A stretch of 64,000 bases of DNA from Combretum micranthum (lineage: Eukaryota; Streptophyta; Magnoliopsida; Myrtales; Combretaceae). The position numbers and the translations under genes were made by a program. This document shows, piece after piece, positions 46,001 to 57,211 of this stretch. Positions within the stretch are counted from its first letter, which is position 1; each line of letters begins with the position of its first letter. The stretch covers positions 309,392 through 373,391 of the forward strand of contig JAMXBD010001436.1 of assembly GCA_024138025.1 (NCBI GenBank). The letters are read 5' to 3'. Under the pieces are notes generated by a model. That model made no database searches. It saw only the letters and a program-made list of their open reading frames with translations, and was not told the origin of the DNA.

Positions 46001-49000
46001 TTGGCATGCCACTTCATCATATACATACATATACATACATATATATATATACATTTTTTTTTTTATACTAGTTCTTGATGCACCTATGAAAAAAGTTTTT
46101 TTCAGTCTCAGTAAGCTCCTCTAAATATGCAGGAATGCTTGCATGCACATGCACTGGTAACATTTTAAATGCATATTTGCTTGTGTATTATCATGCTTTA
46201 GACTATTGACATTCAATTTCATGGTATGATGTAAACTAGACCTATAATACAACAGTCCCAGTCAGTTTCAGGGAAACTAAATTTTAGACTATTGACATTC
46301 AATTTCATGATATGATGTAAACTAGAATCCCATAATACAACAGTCCCAGTCAGTTTCAGGGAAACTAAGTCCAGAAACTACAAGGCTCATGCAGTAAATA
46401 CAGAAGATATAGATTAGATAGAACTGGAATAATATTTACCGAGTAACTAGGTTTTAAAGCGTGAGCAGCTGCAATATAAATGGCTGACTGGCTATACAGT
46501 TCATTAGGAGAAACATCTTTTGTGTTTGTTGATCCAGTTCTTAATGTATCCTCTGCCAACCCATACTGATAAAAACCACAAGAAGCTTTAGAGTCAAGTT
46601 TCTTCACAGAATCTGAAAAGTCAACTATATTGTACCATGGACTAACCAATACAGTCCCCAAGTTGTAAATTGCTCTGTGAAAATCAAACTGTAGTTGTAT
46701 TGCTGCACGGAACTGCAGTGAAGGAACACAGAACACAATTAAAAGAATGAGCAAAACTTTAGAAGATGATATTCCAATTCAGAATAATTTCATGCAGTCA
46801 AGACTCAAACTTTATACCTTACTAATTGCTGTTTTAACAATTGTTTGCTTCTCACGAGCAGGCACTATTGCACTTAGTTCCTAAAGAACATATTCAAAAT
46901 TATCAGCACTCTAGATAATACCAATCCATAAATTAAAACTAAATATCTGCAAATAAGATCCACAGTAAAAGCTTTCTTAAGACCAAAAAGGAAAAATTAC
47001 ACATGAACAAGTACCTGCAAAGCAAGTCCCCAGTTATTTAGTGCCTGCAAGAAAATACAGATGGAAACTGTCATAAACTTCTTTGAGCTTAAAACACTGA
47101 CAACAATCAATTGCCAGGAGAACATAATATTTTAAATTAGATTAAAGAAAGGAGATGGTATGTCAAAAATTATTGCAAATCTCCATCCCTTGAGTTCATA
47201 CCTGAGGACTGTTCCAATTCAGTTGAACAGCCTTTTCATAGTTTTTGGTTGCCTGAAACAGCAAGATAAGAATAAGGAAAACCCTGACAAACAGTGATCT
47301 TGCATGCACTCCGATGTTCATGCAATTGCACAGCACATATCAAATCAGAACCAAACAAATAAATAACCAACAGGAAATTACAGCAGTTCCATATCCCAAG
47401 GATGACCAATATGTCCAATAACGGACAACTTTAGATTATAAAATGATCTAAGGGATCAGAATCAGTGTAATGCACATATATTCATACATCAAGAAACTCC
47501 TAATTCACATAGCCCTGCAAATTAGAAGAGAATTGGTGAAATGGACTGTTTTGCCTCAGCACCAAAACATAAATTAATGTTCAGATTGTCACGAGATAAT
47601 AACTTAGCGATTGTATAGGATACGGTTTGCGTTTTTATAGGGATATTTTTCTGTTATAACTAAACGATAAATATAGGAATGATTGATACTTATCTTGTAC
47701 GCCTAAATGGCAAATCCGTTGTACATACTTTTATATATAATGAAGGAAATCCAAAGGAGCAGGCATCGAAAACCATTTTGACATGGTATCAGAGCCTCTA
47801 CTCTAAAACACTTCAACATTTTTTTTCGTCTTTTTTTTCGGATAGAGACTAGTTCTCTCGTGGTGGCTGGGTGTCTCTCGGCTTTCTCTGTGGCGGTCGG
47901 TCCTCTTGTGGTGGTGGTCCGACAGTTCTGAAGTGGCGATCAGTTCTCTCGTGGTGGCTGGGTGTCTCGGCTTTTTCTGTGGCGATCGGTTCTCTCGTTG
48001 CTGTTGTGGTACGGTGGTCGATTTTTCTGGTCGACGTTTTGGTGTGGACTTCGTTGGCGTGGTAGTTCTTGACGGTTCTGGTGCGGTGGTTTCCGAGACG
48101 TTTGTGGTTTCGCTTCTGGTGCGGTGGTTCCGACGCTGTCTGTGGTGCGGTGGTTCCGACGCTGTTGTGGTGCGGTGGTCTGGGTGGTTCCGACGCTTCT
48201 TCTGTGGTGTGGTGCGGTGGTCTGGGTGGTTCCGACGCTTCTTCTGTGGTGTGGTGCGGTGGTCTGGGTGGTTCCCGCCGCTACTGGTCTGAGCTTCTAC
48301 GGTGGTACGGTGGTTTCTTCTCTCTCTCTCTCTCTTTGTGTGTCGCCGAAGGTACTGTGAGTGGGTTGGACATTTCTCTCCGTGGCTGTTTCTCTCTCTG
48401 TGTGTGTGTGATATTTGCTTTTACTGCTGCCGTGATTTTCTCATTTAATATCACCATTTTTAAATTTTCTTTTCCTGCTGTGGATACTATTTTTTTCTCT
48501 CCATGATGTCAATTGAGAATACGATTGTTCGATTCAATGGAAAAAATTTTCCTACATGGGAATTTCATTTTAAAATGTTTTTGAAAGGGAAAGAATTATC
48601 ACAACATATTGGTAGTTCTGTTTCCATTCCTACTGATGAAAGAGCACGTGCCCAATGGGAGATCAATGATGCCAAAGTGATCTCTTTCCTATTGGGAACA
48701 ATTGAGCCTCATCTTGTCACCATCTTCGGTGTTTTACTACGGCTCAGGCTATATGGAATCATCTACAGCGTGTTTATCACCAAGACAACAGTGCTCGGAA
48801 ATTTCAATTGGAATTGGAAATTAGTAATTTCATCAAGGTCACTTAACTATTGAGCAATTTTATTCCGATTTTATCAATCTTTGGGGTGAGTATTCTGCCA
48901 TCGTGCATTCGAAGGTTCCCACTACAGCACTTGCGGCTCTTCAAGCGGTTCATGCTGAGAGTCAGCGTGATCAATTTTTGATGAAGCTTCGTCCTGAATT

Positions 49001-52000
49001 TGAGCCTGTTCGAGCGGGTTTATTGAACCGTAATCCGGTTCCCTCTTTGGATATTGTTTGGGAGAATTACTGCGTGAAGAACAACGACTATCTACTCAGA
49101 TGAATATGAATTCTGAGAGGGCTGTTTCTGAAGCTGTGAACGTAGCCTATACCGCACAAGGAAGAGGAAGGAACAAAGTGCAATGCTTCAGTTGCAAGGG
49201 GTTTGGTCATATTGCTCGCAACTGTCCTAAGAAAGTTTGCAACTACTGCAAGAAAGAGGGTCATATCATCAAAGATTGCCGAGTGCGGCCTCAGAATCGC
49301 CAATCCCAAGCCCTTCACGCTGTTGCTCATCCTTCATCTTCTCCTCCGCCCTCCACTGCAAACACTGATTCATCTGCTCTCACTCCTGCCATGGTCCAAC
49401 AGATGATTGTGTCTGCTTTTACGGCTCTAGGCCTGCAAGGTACAGGTACGAACTCTACTTCTTGGATTGTTGATTCAGGCGCCTCTAATCATATGACTGG
49501 TAGTAAGATTGGTCTCCATGATGTTCGTCAATATGAAGGCACGCAAACTATTCAAATTGCTGATGGCAGTACTCTTCCTATCACTGCTGTTGGTAATTTG
49601 GGCTCCTCATTCCAAAACGTTTTTGTCTCTCCTGGATTATCTACTAATTTGATTTCTGTTGGACAATTGGTGGATCATAATTATGATGTTCATTTTTCTC
49701 GTGGTGGTTGTCTTGTGCAGGATCAGGTGTCGGGGATGGTGATCGCGAAGGGGCCTAAAGTGGGACGTCTTTTTCCTTTACAATTTTCTATTCCTAGTGT
49801 CGTTTCTTTAGCTTGTACGGCTACTGCCAATAATACTGAAGTCTGGCATAAGAAATTGGGTCACCCCAATTCTGTTGTCTTGACTCATCTTATGAAACAT
49901 GGTTTTTTAGGCAATAAAGAATTATTTCATTCTTCTGATGTTTCTTTTGATTGTGCTACTTGTCGTCTTGGTAAAAGTAAAATTTTACCTTTTCCTATGC
50001 ATGGTAGTCGTGCTTCTAAATGCTTTGAGATTATACATACTGATGTTTGGGGAGTAAGTCCTGTTGTTTCTCATAGTCAGTATCGTTATTTTGTGACGTT
50101 TATTGATGATTTTAGTCGCTTTACATGGGTATATTTCCTTCGTTCTAAAGGTGATGTTTTTTCTATTTTTCAAAACTTTATTGCGCTTATCGAAACACAG
50201 TTCAGTACTTGTATTAAAATCTTACGCTCTGACTCAGGGGGGGAGTACATGTCCCATTCATTCCAGACATTCCTTCAAAAAGGGAATCATTTCTCAACGT
50301 TCTTGTCCTTACACCCCTCAACAGAATGGTGTTGCCGAACGTAAGAATCGTCACCTCTTAGATGTTGTTCGTACCTTGTTGATTGATTCGTCTGTACCGT
50401 CCAAGTTCTGGGTAGAAGCTTTATCTACTGCTGTCTACTTGATTAATCGCTTGCCCACTACCACTCTCAATTATGATTCTCCCTATTTTCGTTTGTTTGG
50501 TACTTTTCCTGATTATCAATCTCTTCACACTTTTGGATGTGTTTGTTTTGTTCACTTACCCCTGTTGAGCGTCACAAGCTTGCTGCCCAGTCTGTCATGT
50601 GTGCCTTTATGGGATATAGCTCTAATCACAAAGGATTTATTTGTTATGATGCTCATGCAATAAATTTCGCATCTCTCGAAATGTGATTTTCTTCGAAAAT
50701 CAATATTTCTTTCAGTCTCAGCTATTTCCCCTCCCTCTGTTGTTCTTCTTCCAACTTTTGATGATGTGTCTCTTCGGTTAAGAGGTTTAAACCAGGTCTG
50801 GTGTATCAACGACGTCTTCCACCTCCTCCAACGCTCCTTCCAGACACTGATCCGATACCTGATTCTGCGGTTCCTACACCTCGACGCTCCACTCGGGTTA
50901 GACATGCCCCTGATAGGTATGGTTTTTCTACCTCCTTCATCGCCACTCTCGATACTGTTTCTGTTCCTCATTCTTATGCCCAGGCAGCTTCCCAAGCATG
51001 TTGGCAGCAGGCCATGCAAGAAGAGATCCAAGCCTTCAAGAAAATCACACTTGGGATATTGTGGCTTGTCCTTCTAATGTCAAACCGATTGGTTGCAAGT
51101 GGGTGTATTCAGTTAAGCTTCGTTCTGATGGCTCACTCGACAGATATAAGGCTCGTCTTGTGGCTCTTGGAAATCGTCAAGAGTATGGCATTGATTATGA
51201 TGAAACATTTGCCCCGGTTGCCAAGATGACTACTGTACGAACTATTTTAGCACTTGCTGCTTCCCAGGGGTGGTCTCTCGGCAGATGGATGTCAAGAATG
51301 CTTTTCTACATGGAGACCTAAAGGAAGAAATCTATATGTCTCCCCCTCCCGGCATGTTTACTACACCTTCTCGGAGGTTTGTCGACTACGTCGGTCCTTG
51401 TATGGCCTCAAACAGGCTCCGCGAGCATGGTTTGATAAATTCCGCTCTACTTTGCTTGCCTTTCAGTTTGCTCAGAGTCAGTTTGATTCTTCTCTTTTTC
51501 TTCGCAAGACTTCTACAGGCATTGTGTTGCTTCTCGTATATGTCGATGATATTGTGATTACTGGTTCTGATACTGAATTACTTCAGCAGTTGCAACAGCA
51601 TCTCAGGACCTCCTTTCATATGAAAGATCTTGGTCCTTTGCAGTATTTTCTTGGCCTTGAGGTCCAGATAACTCCGTCTGGTACAGTGTTACATCAACAA
51701 ATACACCCAAGAAGTGATTTCCTTAGCTGGTCTCCAATCGGGTAACTCGGTTCTTACCCCCTTGGAGGTTAATCTCAAGCTTTCTCGTGCGGAAGGCGAG
51801 CTTCTTTCCGATCCATCCTTGTATCGGCAACTCGTTGGGAGTTTGAATTATCTGACAATTACTCGACCTGACATTTCTTTTGCAGTTCACAGGTCAGTCA
51901 GTTTATGCAAGCCCCTCGACATCTTCATCTAGCAGCGTCCGTCGTATTATTCGATATCTGAAGGGAACATCTTCACGTGGGTTGTTCTTTCCAAAGGATT

Positions 52001-55000
52001 CTTCCTTAAAATTAGTAGGGTATTGTGATGCGATTGGGCTGGTTGTGCGATACTCGTCGTTCTGTTACTGGATGGTGCATGCTCTTAGGTAATGCACTCA
52101 TTTCTTGGAAGAGTAAGAAGCAAGATAGAGTTTCCAAGTCCTCCACTGAGTCTGAGTATCGCGCTATGTCTTCCGCTTGTTCTGAGATCACATGGCTTCG
52201 TGGGTTATTAGGAGAACTTGGCTTTCCTCAGCTTCACTCTACTCCTCTTCATGCTGATAATACCAGTGCTATTCAGATTGCTGCTAATCCAGTTTTCCAT
52301 GAGCGTACAAAACATATCGAAGTCGATTGTCACTCCATACGCGAAGCCTTTGACAAACATGTGATTACTCTTCCTCACATTTCTACTGATCATCAGACTG
52401 CAGACATCTTTACTAAAGCTCTATCTCGACATCGTCATCAGTTTTGATTGACAAATTGATGCTTTTTGATCTTCCCGCATCAATTTGAGGGGGGATGTCA
52501 CGAGATAATAACTTAGGATTGTATAGGATACGGTTTGCGTTTTTATAGGGATATTTTTTGTTATAACTAAACGATAAATATAGGGATGATTGATACTTAT
52601 CTTGTACGCCTAAATGGCAAATCCGTTGTACATACTTTTATATATAATGAAGGAAATCCAAAGGAGCAGGCATGAAAACCATTTTGACACAGATGGAAGC
52701 CAGTATTAAATATATAAGCAGCATTTATAGGCATTAAAACAAGAAAATCAGGATAAAAATGAGGCTCAAACAGGAGACAAAAGCTGCAGAACAGAAAGTC
52801 AAAATTTGTTCACTCAGGAAAAAAGAATTAAGACTGCCTCAACATACTCAATGCAGAAGAGGAAACAAAAGGGAATTGTCAATTGAAGCTGTTAAGCACA
52901 TGAAGACATATGCAGTTATAGTTACTTCCACTCTTTTAAGTTTACCCCTTTTTAACTCAGTTCATCTTTCCAGTGTTAATAAGGGGGCACATTTGTTTAC
53001 TCTGTTATTATGACAAGAATGCCTAAATTTTTTTTGAAGATGAAAAGCAGGCATACATGTTTTGATAAAGAAATAAGGGAAAGATCTCATCAACCCTTCA
53101 AAGAAAACTTTAGATCGCAATATTATCCACTTAAATTGTAAGATCAATAAAAAAGAAACTCAGAGAAGAACTAACCATGCATGCATGAAAGTAAAGTTTA
53201 GGATATTAATTCATCAATTATCAGACATGAAAGCAGTAGAGAACACATCGTGCGCTTTTTTCTGTCCCGATTTTTCCAATTAGTAAGAAAGAAGGTAAAA
53301 ATTCCTGTACAAAAGCTCTACTTTCATTAATAGAAAGCATATTGTTGACCATTGCAACTACAGAAACTACATGGTTAAAATAGAAAAAGATGAGTCATTC
53401 ATGAAGCACCATCCCCTTTAGTACGTGAGCTACTCCACAAGACTCATGTATCAGTTTAGTTCAGTTTGCATTGTATGAGTAGCCTAAATATATAGCCATC
53501 ATGAGTACCATCTCCCTTTTGGTGGAAGATTACATAGGGTAATTCCTAAAGATTCACAAGATGGAGAGAGATGATGCAGGATCAAAAGGATATTAACTAT
53601 ATCCTAAATATCACCAAAATACATATAATTAAAATTTAATAGTTCCTTTCTGGCAGAAGCATGGTGATACATGGGGTAATTCTAAAGATTCTCAAGATGG
53701 AGAAAAAGATGGTGCAGGATCAAAAGGATATTAACTATATCATAAATACACCAAAATCAATTGTAACAGCTCCTTCTCGGCAGGAAACATGGTCTCTGAT
53801 GACATGTTAATAATTATAAAAAAAAAATGTAGAGGAATTACAAAATTATTATACATGAATTGACATCTCATTTTATATACGGACCAGTGCACAACTTCTC
53901 ATAGTGATTCCTAAAGATTGTGCAAACGAAGAAGAATGTTTGCAAATCCAAAAAAACATCAACGGTATCCTAAATTTTATCCATAGACATGTTAGTATGC
54001 TAACACGTACCATCACAAAGAAAGATATGGAAAGACAAATTTGTCATAGCGTCAAAATCAATGTGCATATAGGCATAGCTATAGCATCTTCATGATAATA
54101 TGATGGTAAAAGCAGTGATAATGATGTTGGTTTCCGAACCTGTGTCCAGAACTCTTCAGCTTCCTTTGTACGGCCCCTCATTTTAGCCCTATCCGAAATT
54201 GCAATAGCCCAATTGTAGAATGCCTAGTTGATGCAAAGACAATATCGTGTATTATAAGCACAATCCATGTATAAGTAGAGACATGCATGCAAGATGTATG
54301 CAATATAATCTTCTGGTCTTAAAACATGTGCGTTAAGCTGATACAAACTAGCAGTACTGAAGAATCTAATAGTGAGTTACAAACAGAGATGTGAAGAAAT
54401 ATAGTCTTATTGCTTCCCTAAACTGATAAATATTAAAGCCTTTTTATGCAGAGTTGGTTACATGGAGATCTAGTCAATATAATTTTCCTCTTTCAACCTG
54501 CTCTATGTAGTATAATTCTCTTGTTAAAAACTATTCTGCAGAGGCTGCCACTACCAGTCCCAGACTGACCCTCATTAAGCTAATATTTACTGAAGTATGG
54601 CATACGTACATCATGCAGTGTAGGGCAAAGACGAGTAGCCTCATCATATTTTTTACAAGCTTCTTCAAGCAAAGCATCTTTAGAAGGTGAGGTAGAATCT
54701 GGACTGACGTTATCTGCACTTTCCTGTCAAAAGAATTTTCAACAACTGTTGTTAATGACAATGTGTCAGTAAGAGATCTGGTCAAATTACAATATAACAG
54801 GTAATAATCATTTGAAAATGTCAAGGGGTGCTCTAAGGCACTTGTTTGGAGGTCCAATGAAGAGACTTTTCATTTTTCCATACTCTTGCTTTTTTGCAAG
54901 CTGAACTTGAAAGATGTAAAAATTAATCCAGCAGGGCCTTTTTAACCAATGCCTAGAGTACTCATTAGAGGGACCGAAATAAATTATATGGTTATGGAAT

Positions 55001-55540
55001 TACTAGACAACTAGATAGCATAAGAAGTGATAATAATCACTACCAAGAAAGCATATGCATTTACAATTATGCCATAGGGATGATGGGGGTTTAAAGAAAA
55101 AATAAAGAAAATGAAAAAGAAAAGCACTAGGCCTTCATCGAAAAAAAAAAAAAAACAAAAGAAATATTACAGGTTGAGGGTATGTTTGCCCCCTTTTTCG
55201 TGCATCCTTTTTTTTTATTTTTTTTATTTTTTTTTTTTTTTGGTTGGTGGTTGTGTGGGGTGTGGAGTACAAGTGCAGCAGTTTCTGGTGGAAGCTTTCT
55301 TTTAAGAATAATAAGTGAATGTTCAAGAAAATTTCAAATTGAAGAGAAAATCCATTCAGAACAAGTTGTGTGCACCCTTATGTAAAACTTGTTTTGTAGA
55401 TGTAGCTAAGAAAAGGGATGTCCAACAAGGTTCTATAGAAGATTTTCTCAAAGACACATCAATCTCACACCTGAAGAACCAATGCCCAGTTATAAAGTGC
55501 ATCATAATCTCCTGGATTTCTAGCAATTGCACTTGCATAC
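38939..55540 (-). CDS. HLB1: HLB1-like tetratricopeptide-repeat protein, 3' twelve exons (5' end outside window)
   Basis: It resembles Arabidopsis HLB1 (Hypersensitive to Latrunculin B1), a TPR protein of the trans-Golgi network/early endosome linked to actin and vesicle traffic. The match is from memory of the family, not a search. Exons in transcript order: 55471-55540, 54610-54723, 54140-54223, 47202-47252, 47015-47044, 46818-46880, 46647-46712, 46440-46565, 45931-45966, 39898-40017, 39280-39465, 38939-39049. All borders are GT-AG and every junction between these exons is phase 0. They give 351 codons plus TGA with no frame break. TPR-like blocks are [44 protein letters not shown] and [16 protein letters not shown]. 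The C-terminus ends in [10 protein letters not shown]. Two copia elements, both antisense, lie in the introns. Earlier exons were not found up to 64000. Confidence 0.85.
40564..40708 (+). repeat. 5' LTR of copia 2
   Basis: 145 bp, TGTTATAAGC ... AAATTAACA. It lacks the ~28-bp internal duplication seen in the 3' LTR. Confidence 0.95.
40709..40720 (+). other. Primer binding site of copia 2
   Basis: TGGTATCAGAGC, identical to the plant copia consensus pairing with initiator tRNA-Met. Confidence 0.9.
41251..42160 (+). pseudogene. copia 2 gag
   Basis: The start at 41251 gives [11 protein letters not shown] and the UBN2-type gag block [17 protein letters not shown]. The frame runs to a stop at 41623 and then continues in other frames. 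A complete zinc knuckle [14 protein letters not shown] (CX2CX4HX4C) lies at 41995-42036. At least two frame changes and two in-frame stops occur. Gag would package the element RNA; this reading is broken. Confidence 0.75.
42245..42890 (+). pseudogene. copia 2 protease remnant, pre-integrase and first part of integrase
   Basis: The protease core near 42248 reads IDFGV in place of the DSGA catalytic block. One long frame (42273-42890) then carries the pre-integrase block ([17 protein letters not shown] and a [10 protein letters not shown] knuckle with its second Cys changed). The first integrase strand follows with its first catalytic Asp in IFTDDYSR. A stop comes right after. The second Asp and the Glu blocks of integrase are missing; they should follow but the inverted repeat lies there instead. 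Confidence 0.8.
42946..43946. repeat. ~1-kb imperfect palindrome inside copia 2
   Basis: The left arm 42946-43460 and right arm 43527-43946 are inverted copies, joined by a 66-bp spacer. For instance GAATAGTGGATGTAACTG on the left faces AGTTACATCCACTATTC on the right, and GAGCTTGGCCGTGCGCATAATG faces CATTATGCGCACGACCAAGCTC. I judge identity at about 85% by eye. The right arm is in sense and reads as the proline/serine-rich linker found between integrase and RT in copia elements ([18 protein letters not shown]). The left arm is the same linker inverted. The left arm is longer owing to an 87-bp tandem duplication. Confidence 0.9.
43084..43257 (+). repeat. 87-bp tandem duplication in the left palindrome arm
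   Basis: GATAGGAATACTGGGGTATTT at 43084 and GATAGGAATACGGGAGTATTT at 43171 begin two adjacent diverged units. The right arm has one unit only. Confidence 0.85.
44040..45720 (+). pseudogene. copia 2 reverse transcriptase and RNase H
   Basis: RT starts near 44240 ([18 protein letters not shown]), with a stop at about 44299-44301. It then runs open through [19 protein letters not shown] and [16 protein letters not shown]. The polymerase site reads IVDD at 44790-44801; both aspartates are kept but the usual Tyr is Ile. A stop follows EKYRR at 45078. RNase H reads to 45647 with [31 protein letters not shown], and [12 protein letters not shown], then a stop before [11 protein letters not shown]. 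Only a few point breaks separate it from an open polyprotein. Confidence 0.85.
45749..45925 (+). repeat. 3' LTR of copia 2, with internal duplication
   Basis: 177 bp against 145 bp for the 5' LTR. The extra length comes from a tandem copy of about 28 bp (TTATAGGCTATATTTAGAAT block twice) and a longer TATATA stretch. As the two LTRs of a new insertion are identical, the duplication arose after insertion or the 5' copy lost it. Confidence 0.9.
45926..45930 (-). promoter_or_regulatory. 5' splice site of HLB1-like intron, made from a copia target duplication
   Basis: On the gene strand the exon ends ..ATCCATG|GTAAG and the LTR starts at the very next base, TGTTAATTTG. The five donor bases GTAAG are one copy of the copia target duplication (CTTAC on the plus strand). 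The other copy is at 40559-40563. The donor now reads GTAAGT, its sixth base coming from the LTR; the undisturbed intron would have read GTAAGA. Confidence 0.85.
45931..55540 (-). CDS. HLB1: TPR part of the HLB1-like gene (nine exons)
   Basis: These exons encode about 238 residues of repeated paired helices with TPR spacing: W/L-G/A-Y/F positions in NWALVLQ, NWAIAIS, NWGLALQ and NLGTVLY. A linker of Ser/Asp/Pro ([15 protein letters not shown]) lies between the first two. The exons are short (30-126 nt), including a 30-nt microexon (47015-47044, [10 protein letters not shown]) and a 36-nt exon (45931-45966). Introns are short in the 45966-47252 cluster. The 47253-54139 intron is 6.9 kb because of a copia insertion. 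Confidence 0.85.
47587..47783 (+). repeat. 5' LTR of copia 3
   Basis: 197 bp with canonical TG..CA ends. The element's promoter should lie here, though no TATA box stands out beyond TTTATATATAATG near the 3' end. Confidence 0.95.
47784..47796 (+). other. Primer binding site of copia 3
   Basis: TGGTATCAGAGCC directly abuts the LTR; exact match to the plant initiator tRNA-Met complement. Confidence 0.9.
47852..48290 (+). repeat. GT-rich minisatellites in the copia 3 leader
   Basis: Two arrays lie before gag. The first has period about 93 bp (TTCTCTCGTGGTGGCTGGGTG at about 47852 and 47946). The second (about 48075-48290) repeats GGTGGTTCCGACGCT with 25- to 42-bp units, the longest being GGTGGTCTGGGTGGTTCCGA followed by CGCTTCTTCTGTGGTGTGGTGC, present twice exactly. 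The long frames over it are compositional. Confidence 0.85.
48503..49330 (+). pseudogene. copia 3 gag, frameshifted
   Basis: The start at 48503 (or 48506) gives [20 protein letters not shown], a UBN2-type gag opening. Frame changes occur near 48730-48760, 48840 and 49060. Blocks such as [20 protein letters not shown] remain readable between them. Two complete CCHC zinc knuckles follow: [14 protein letters not shown] (49184-49225) and [14 protein letters not shown] (49238-49279). Two tandem knuckles set it apart from the other three copias here. The preserved motifs and the scarcity of true stop mutations suggest that it was functional recently. Confidence 0.8.
49331..52447 (+). pseudogene. 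copia 3 pol, frameshifted but with intact catalytic motifs
   Basis: Protease: [13 protein letters not shown] with DSGA at 49472-49483. Pre-integrase: [12 protein letters not shown]. Integrase: [19 protein letters not shown] and [13 protein letters not shown] give all three catalytic residues, D, D and E, split by a frameshift near 50255-50290. [46 protein letters not shown] and YVDDIV with YVDD at 51538-51549. RNase [32 protein letters not shown] and [10 protein letters not shown]. At least eight frame changes are spread over pol, most with the next frame resuming at once, as single-base indels do. Confidence 0.9.
52487..52495 (+). other. Polypurine tract of copia 3
   Basis: GAGGGGGGA immediately before the 3' LTR, the plus-strand primer site. 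Confidence 0.8.
52496..52689 (+). repeat. 3' LTR of copia 3
   Basis: 194 bp. Compared with 47587-47783 it lacks three single C residues and has one A/G change. Confidence 0.95.
53500..53800. repeat. ~137-bp tandem duplication in the HLB1-like intron
   Basis: GGTAATTCCTAAAGATTCAC at 53538 and GGTAATTCTAAAGATTCTC at 53675 begin two units that share GGATCAAAAGGATATTAACT. A weak third piece (GTGATTCCTAAAGATTG) lies at about 53903. Confidence 0.8.
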
Positions 55541-57211
55541 CTACATATATCAAAGGAAAGGTTAAATTTAACGCAACAGAAAACAAATAAAGGAAATTCA
55601 ATGCAAAAGGTAAAGTGGATGCCATTAGTAAATACACTGATGAGTTGGGCATAACACAGCCCACATAAGACCAGATCAAGCCTCCTTTGCAAATGAAGAG
55701 CTCTCCTAATTTTTTTTTCCTCCAACAGCCCCCGATGGAGCATCAACTACAGGATGATAATTAGACATTTTTAAACCCAATTAAATAGTTAAACCATGAG
55801 TGTGTTAACCTCCTTGATGGGAATCAAGTTCAAAGTGGTACATGAGACAGAGCAAAAGAAATAAAGAATTTGGTCCAGAGAAAGCTATAGAATTCGCCAT
55901 CTGAGAAAGAATGAGCTTTCATGGAGACAACTGAGATACAGTAGCAGCCATTAGGAGGTCATGTTTACTTGATTCATCAAGCATAGGTTACAGCAGAAGG
56001 ACAAGCTCAAGAAGTGCAGGAAACAGGTTTGTCATCTGCATGGCCAAGCAAACCTTTTCACAGAAAAATTTTCCCTCATCAAAATGGCATCTGGAACCTG
56101 TCTAAACGGCCACAAAAAATTAACAGTGCAGCACGAATGGCACTCAGCACTCTGTAACCATTCAAACAGCCTAAAGACCATGGAGGACACCTGCAACCAT
56201 CCAAATGACTATCTTTGGGTGTCCAAATGGCTAACACTCCAGCAAATATTTATGCTTCATCCTTATATTACGTGTTTAATTTGTCTTTTATGACTATTTT
56301 GTCCTCACTTATATGTTATTAAGGGTGTTCATTTGATGTATTGACATCATAGCATTGTTAACAGCTATTCTTTGTTTCAGTTTATCCACTATCAATTCTT
56401 CATTCTTATCATTCATTGTAGCAAGTGATCCATTTACTTAATACGTGCATCATATCAAATTAATTGACCATAGTTCGATCCCCATTACATAACAACCCTA
56501 AAATACAAAATGAGAGTAGAAGCAATTTCCCGATAGTGCTTGGGTTATTTGTGAACCAAGGCACATCACCTCCCACCCAATGTACAACAAAAATTCACTA
56601 TCACAAGCATGTCAGTTTCATGTCACCCCAACATAAAATTACAGATTTTCTTAGAAAGAAAGTCTCTAATTATATCTTCACATTAATTCATGTACATAAA
56701 CATAAAAAATACATATCTCAAGTATATGGAGAGATCAATTTTCTTCCATTGAATCAGAAAAGACCCTTGCACATAACCCCCCCACCCTAACTGCTAAATC
56801 TTAGTAAGAGACTGATTTTCAACCATGTTAATTGCTAACTTTTTTCATTTTTTCTTTTTTTTTTTTTGGGTAAATATGTTAATTGCTAACTTGCTATCAC
56901 TAAAAAGTGTTTGTGAATAGGACATCCTTAGATCTTCCAATAGCCTTTGTAATCAGATCATCTTGCATATTGGATTAAAAATTGCACAAAAATCTACTTC
57001 CACGCTACTTCTTAAGACCACACTCTTTTTTTAAGTTCTCCAGGTAACCATATTGATGTTCCAACTAGTTGCTGATACTGTCTCTGTCTACAAGATTATC
57101 ATCACTTCCAGAATTATGCAACCAATTCAAATTTAAGTGGAGTAGACAGGTTTACATCCCAATTTTCCAATTTCCCTAGGAAAATCCAGATTTTACTTCA
57201 ATTGTGAATTG
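55541..57211. other. Upstream intron or flank of the HLB1-like gene
   Basis: No further HLB1-like exon is recognisable on the minus strand. There are long T/A runs at 55140-55245 on the lower side of the last exon and at 56853-56869. It is probably intron, since the exon at 55471-55540 begins in the middle of a codon. Confidence 0.5.

Larger units (their letters stand above)
47587..52689 (+). mobile_element. Ty1/copia element 3, youngest, in an HLB1-like intron, antisense to the gene
   Basis: LTRs 47587-47783 (197 bp) and 52496-52689 (194 bp), TGTCACGAG..TTTTGACA, are flanked by a perfect target duplication CAGAT (47582-47586, 52690-52694). By eye the LTRs differ at one substitution and three single-base indels. 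A perfect PBS TGGTATCAGAGCC starts at 47784, and a polypurine tract GAGGGGGGA ends at 52495. All gag-pol domains are present with intact catalytic motifs, but the frame shifts many times. It sits 335 bp from the exon at 47202-47252, in a 6.9-kb intron. Confidence 0.95.

Noticed and set aside
47871..48506. Gly/Trp/Val-rich frames before copia 3 gag
   Set aside because: They are translations of the GT-rich minisatellites in the element's leader.
55111..55746. Open frames around the first observed HLB1-like exon
   Set aside because: Only 55471-55540 is a real exon; the extensions are intron read-through and poly(T)/poly(A) translations.
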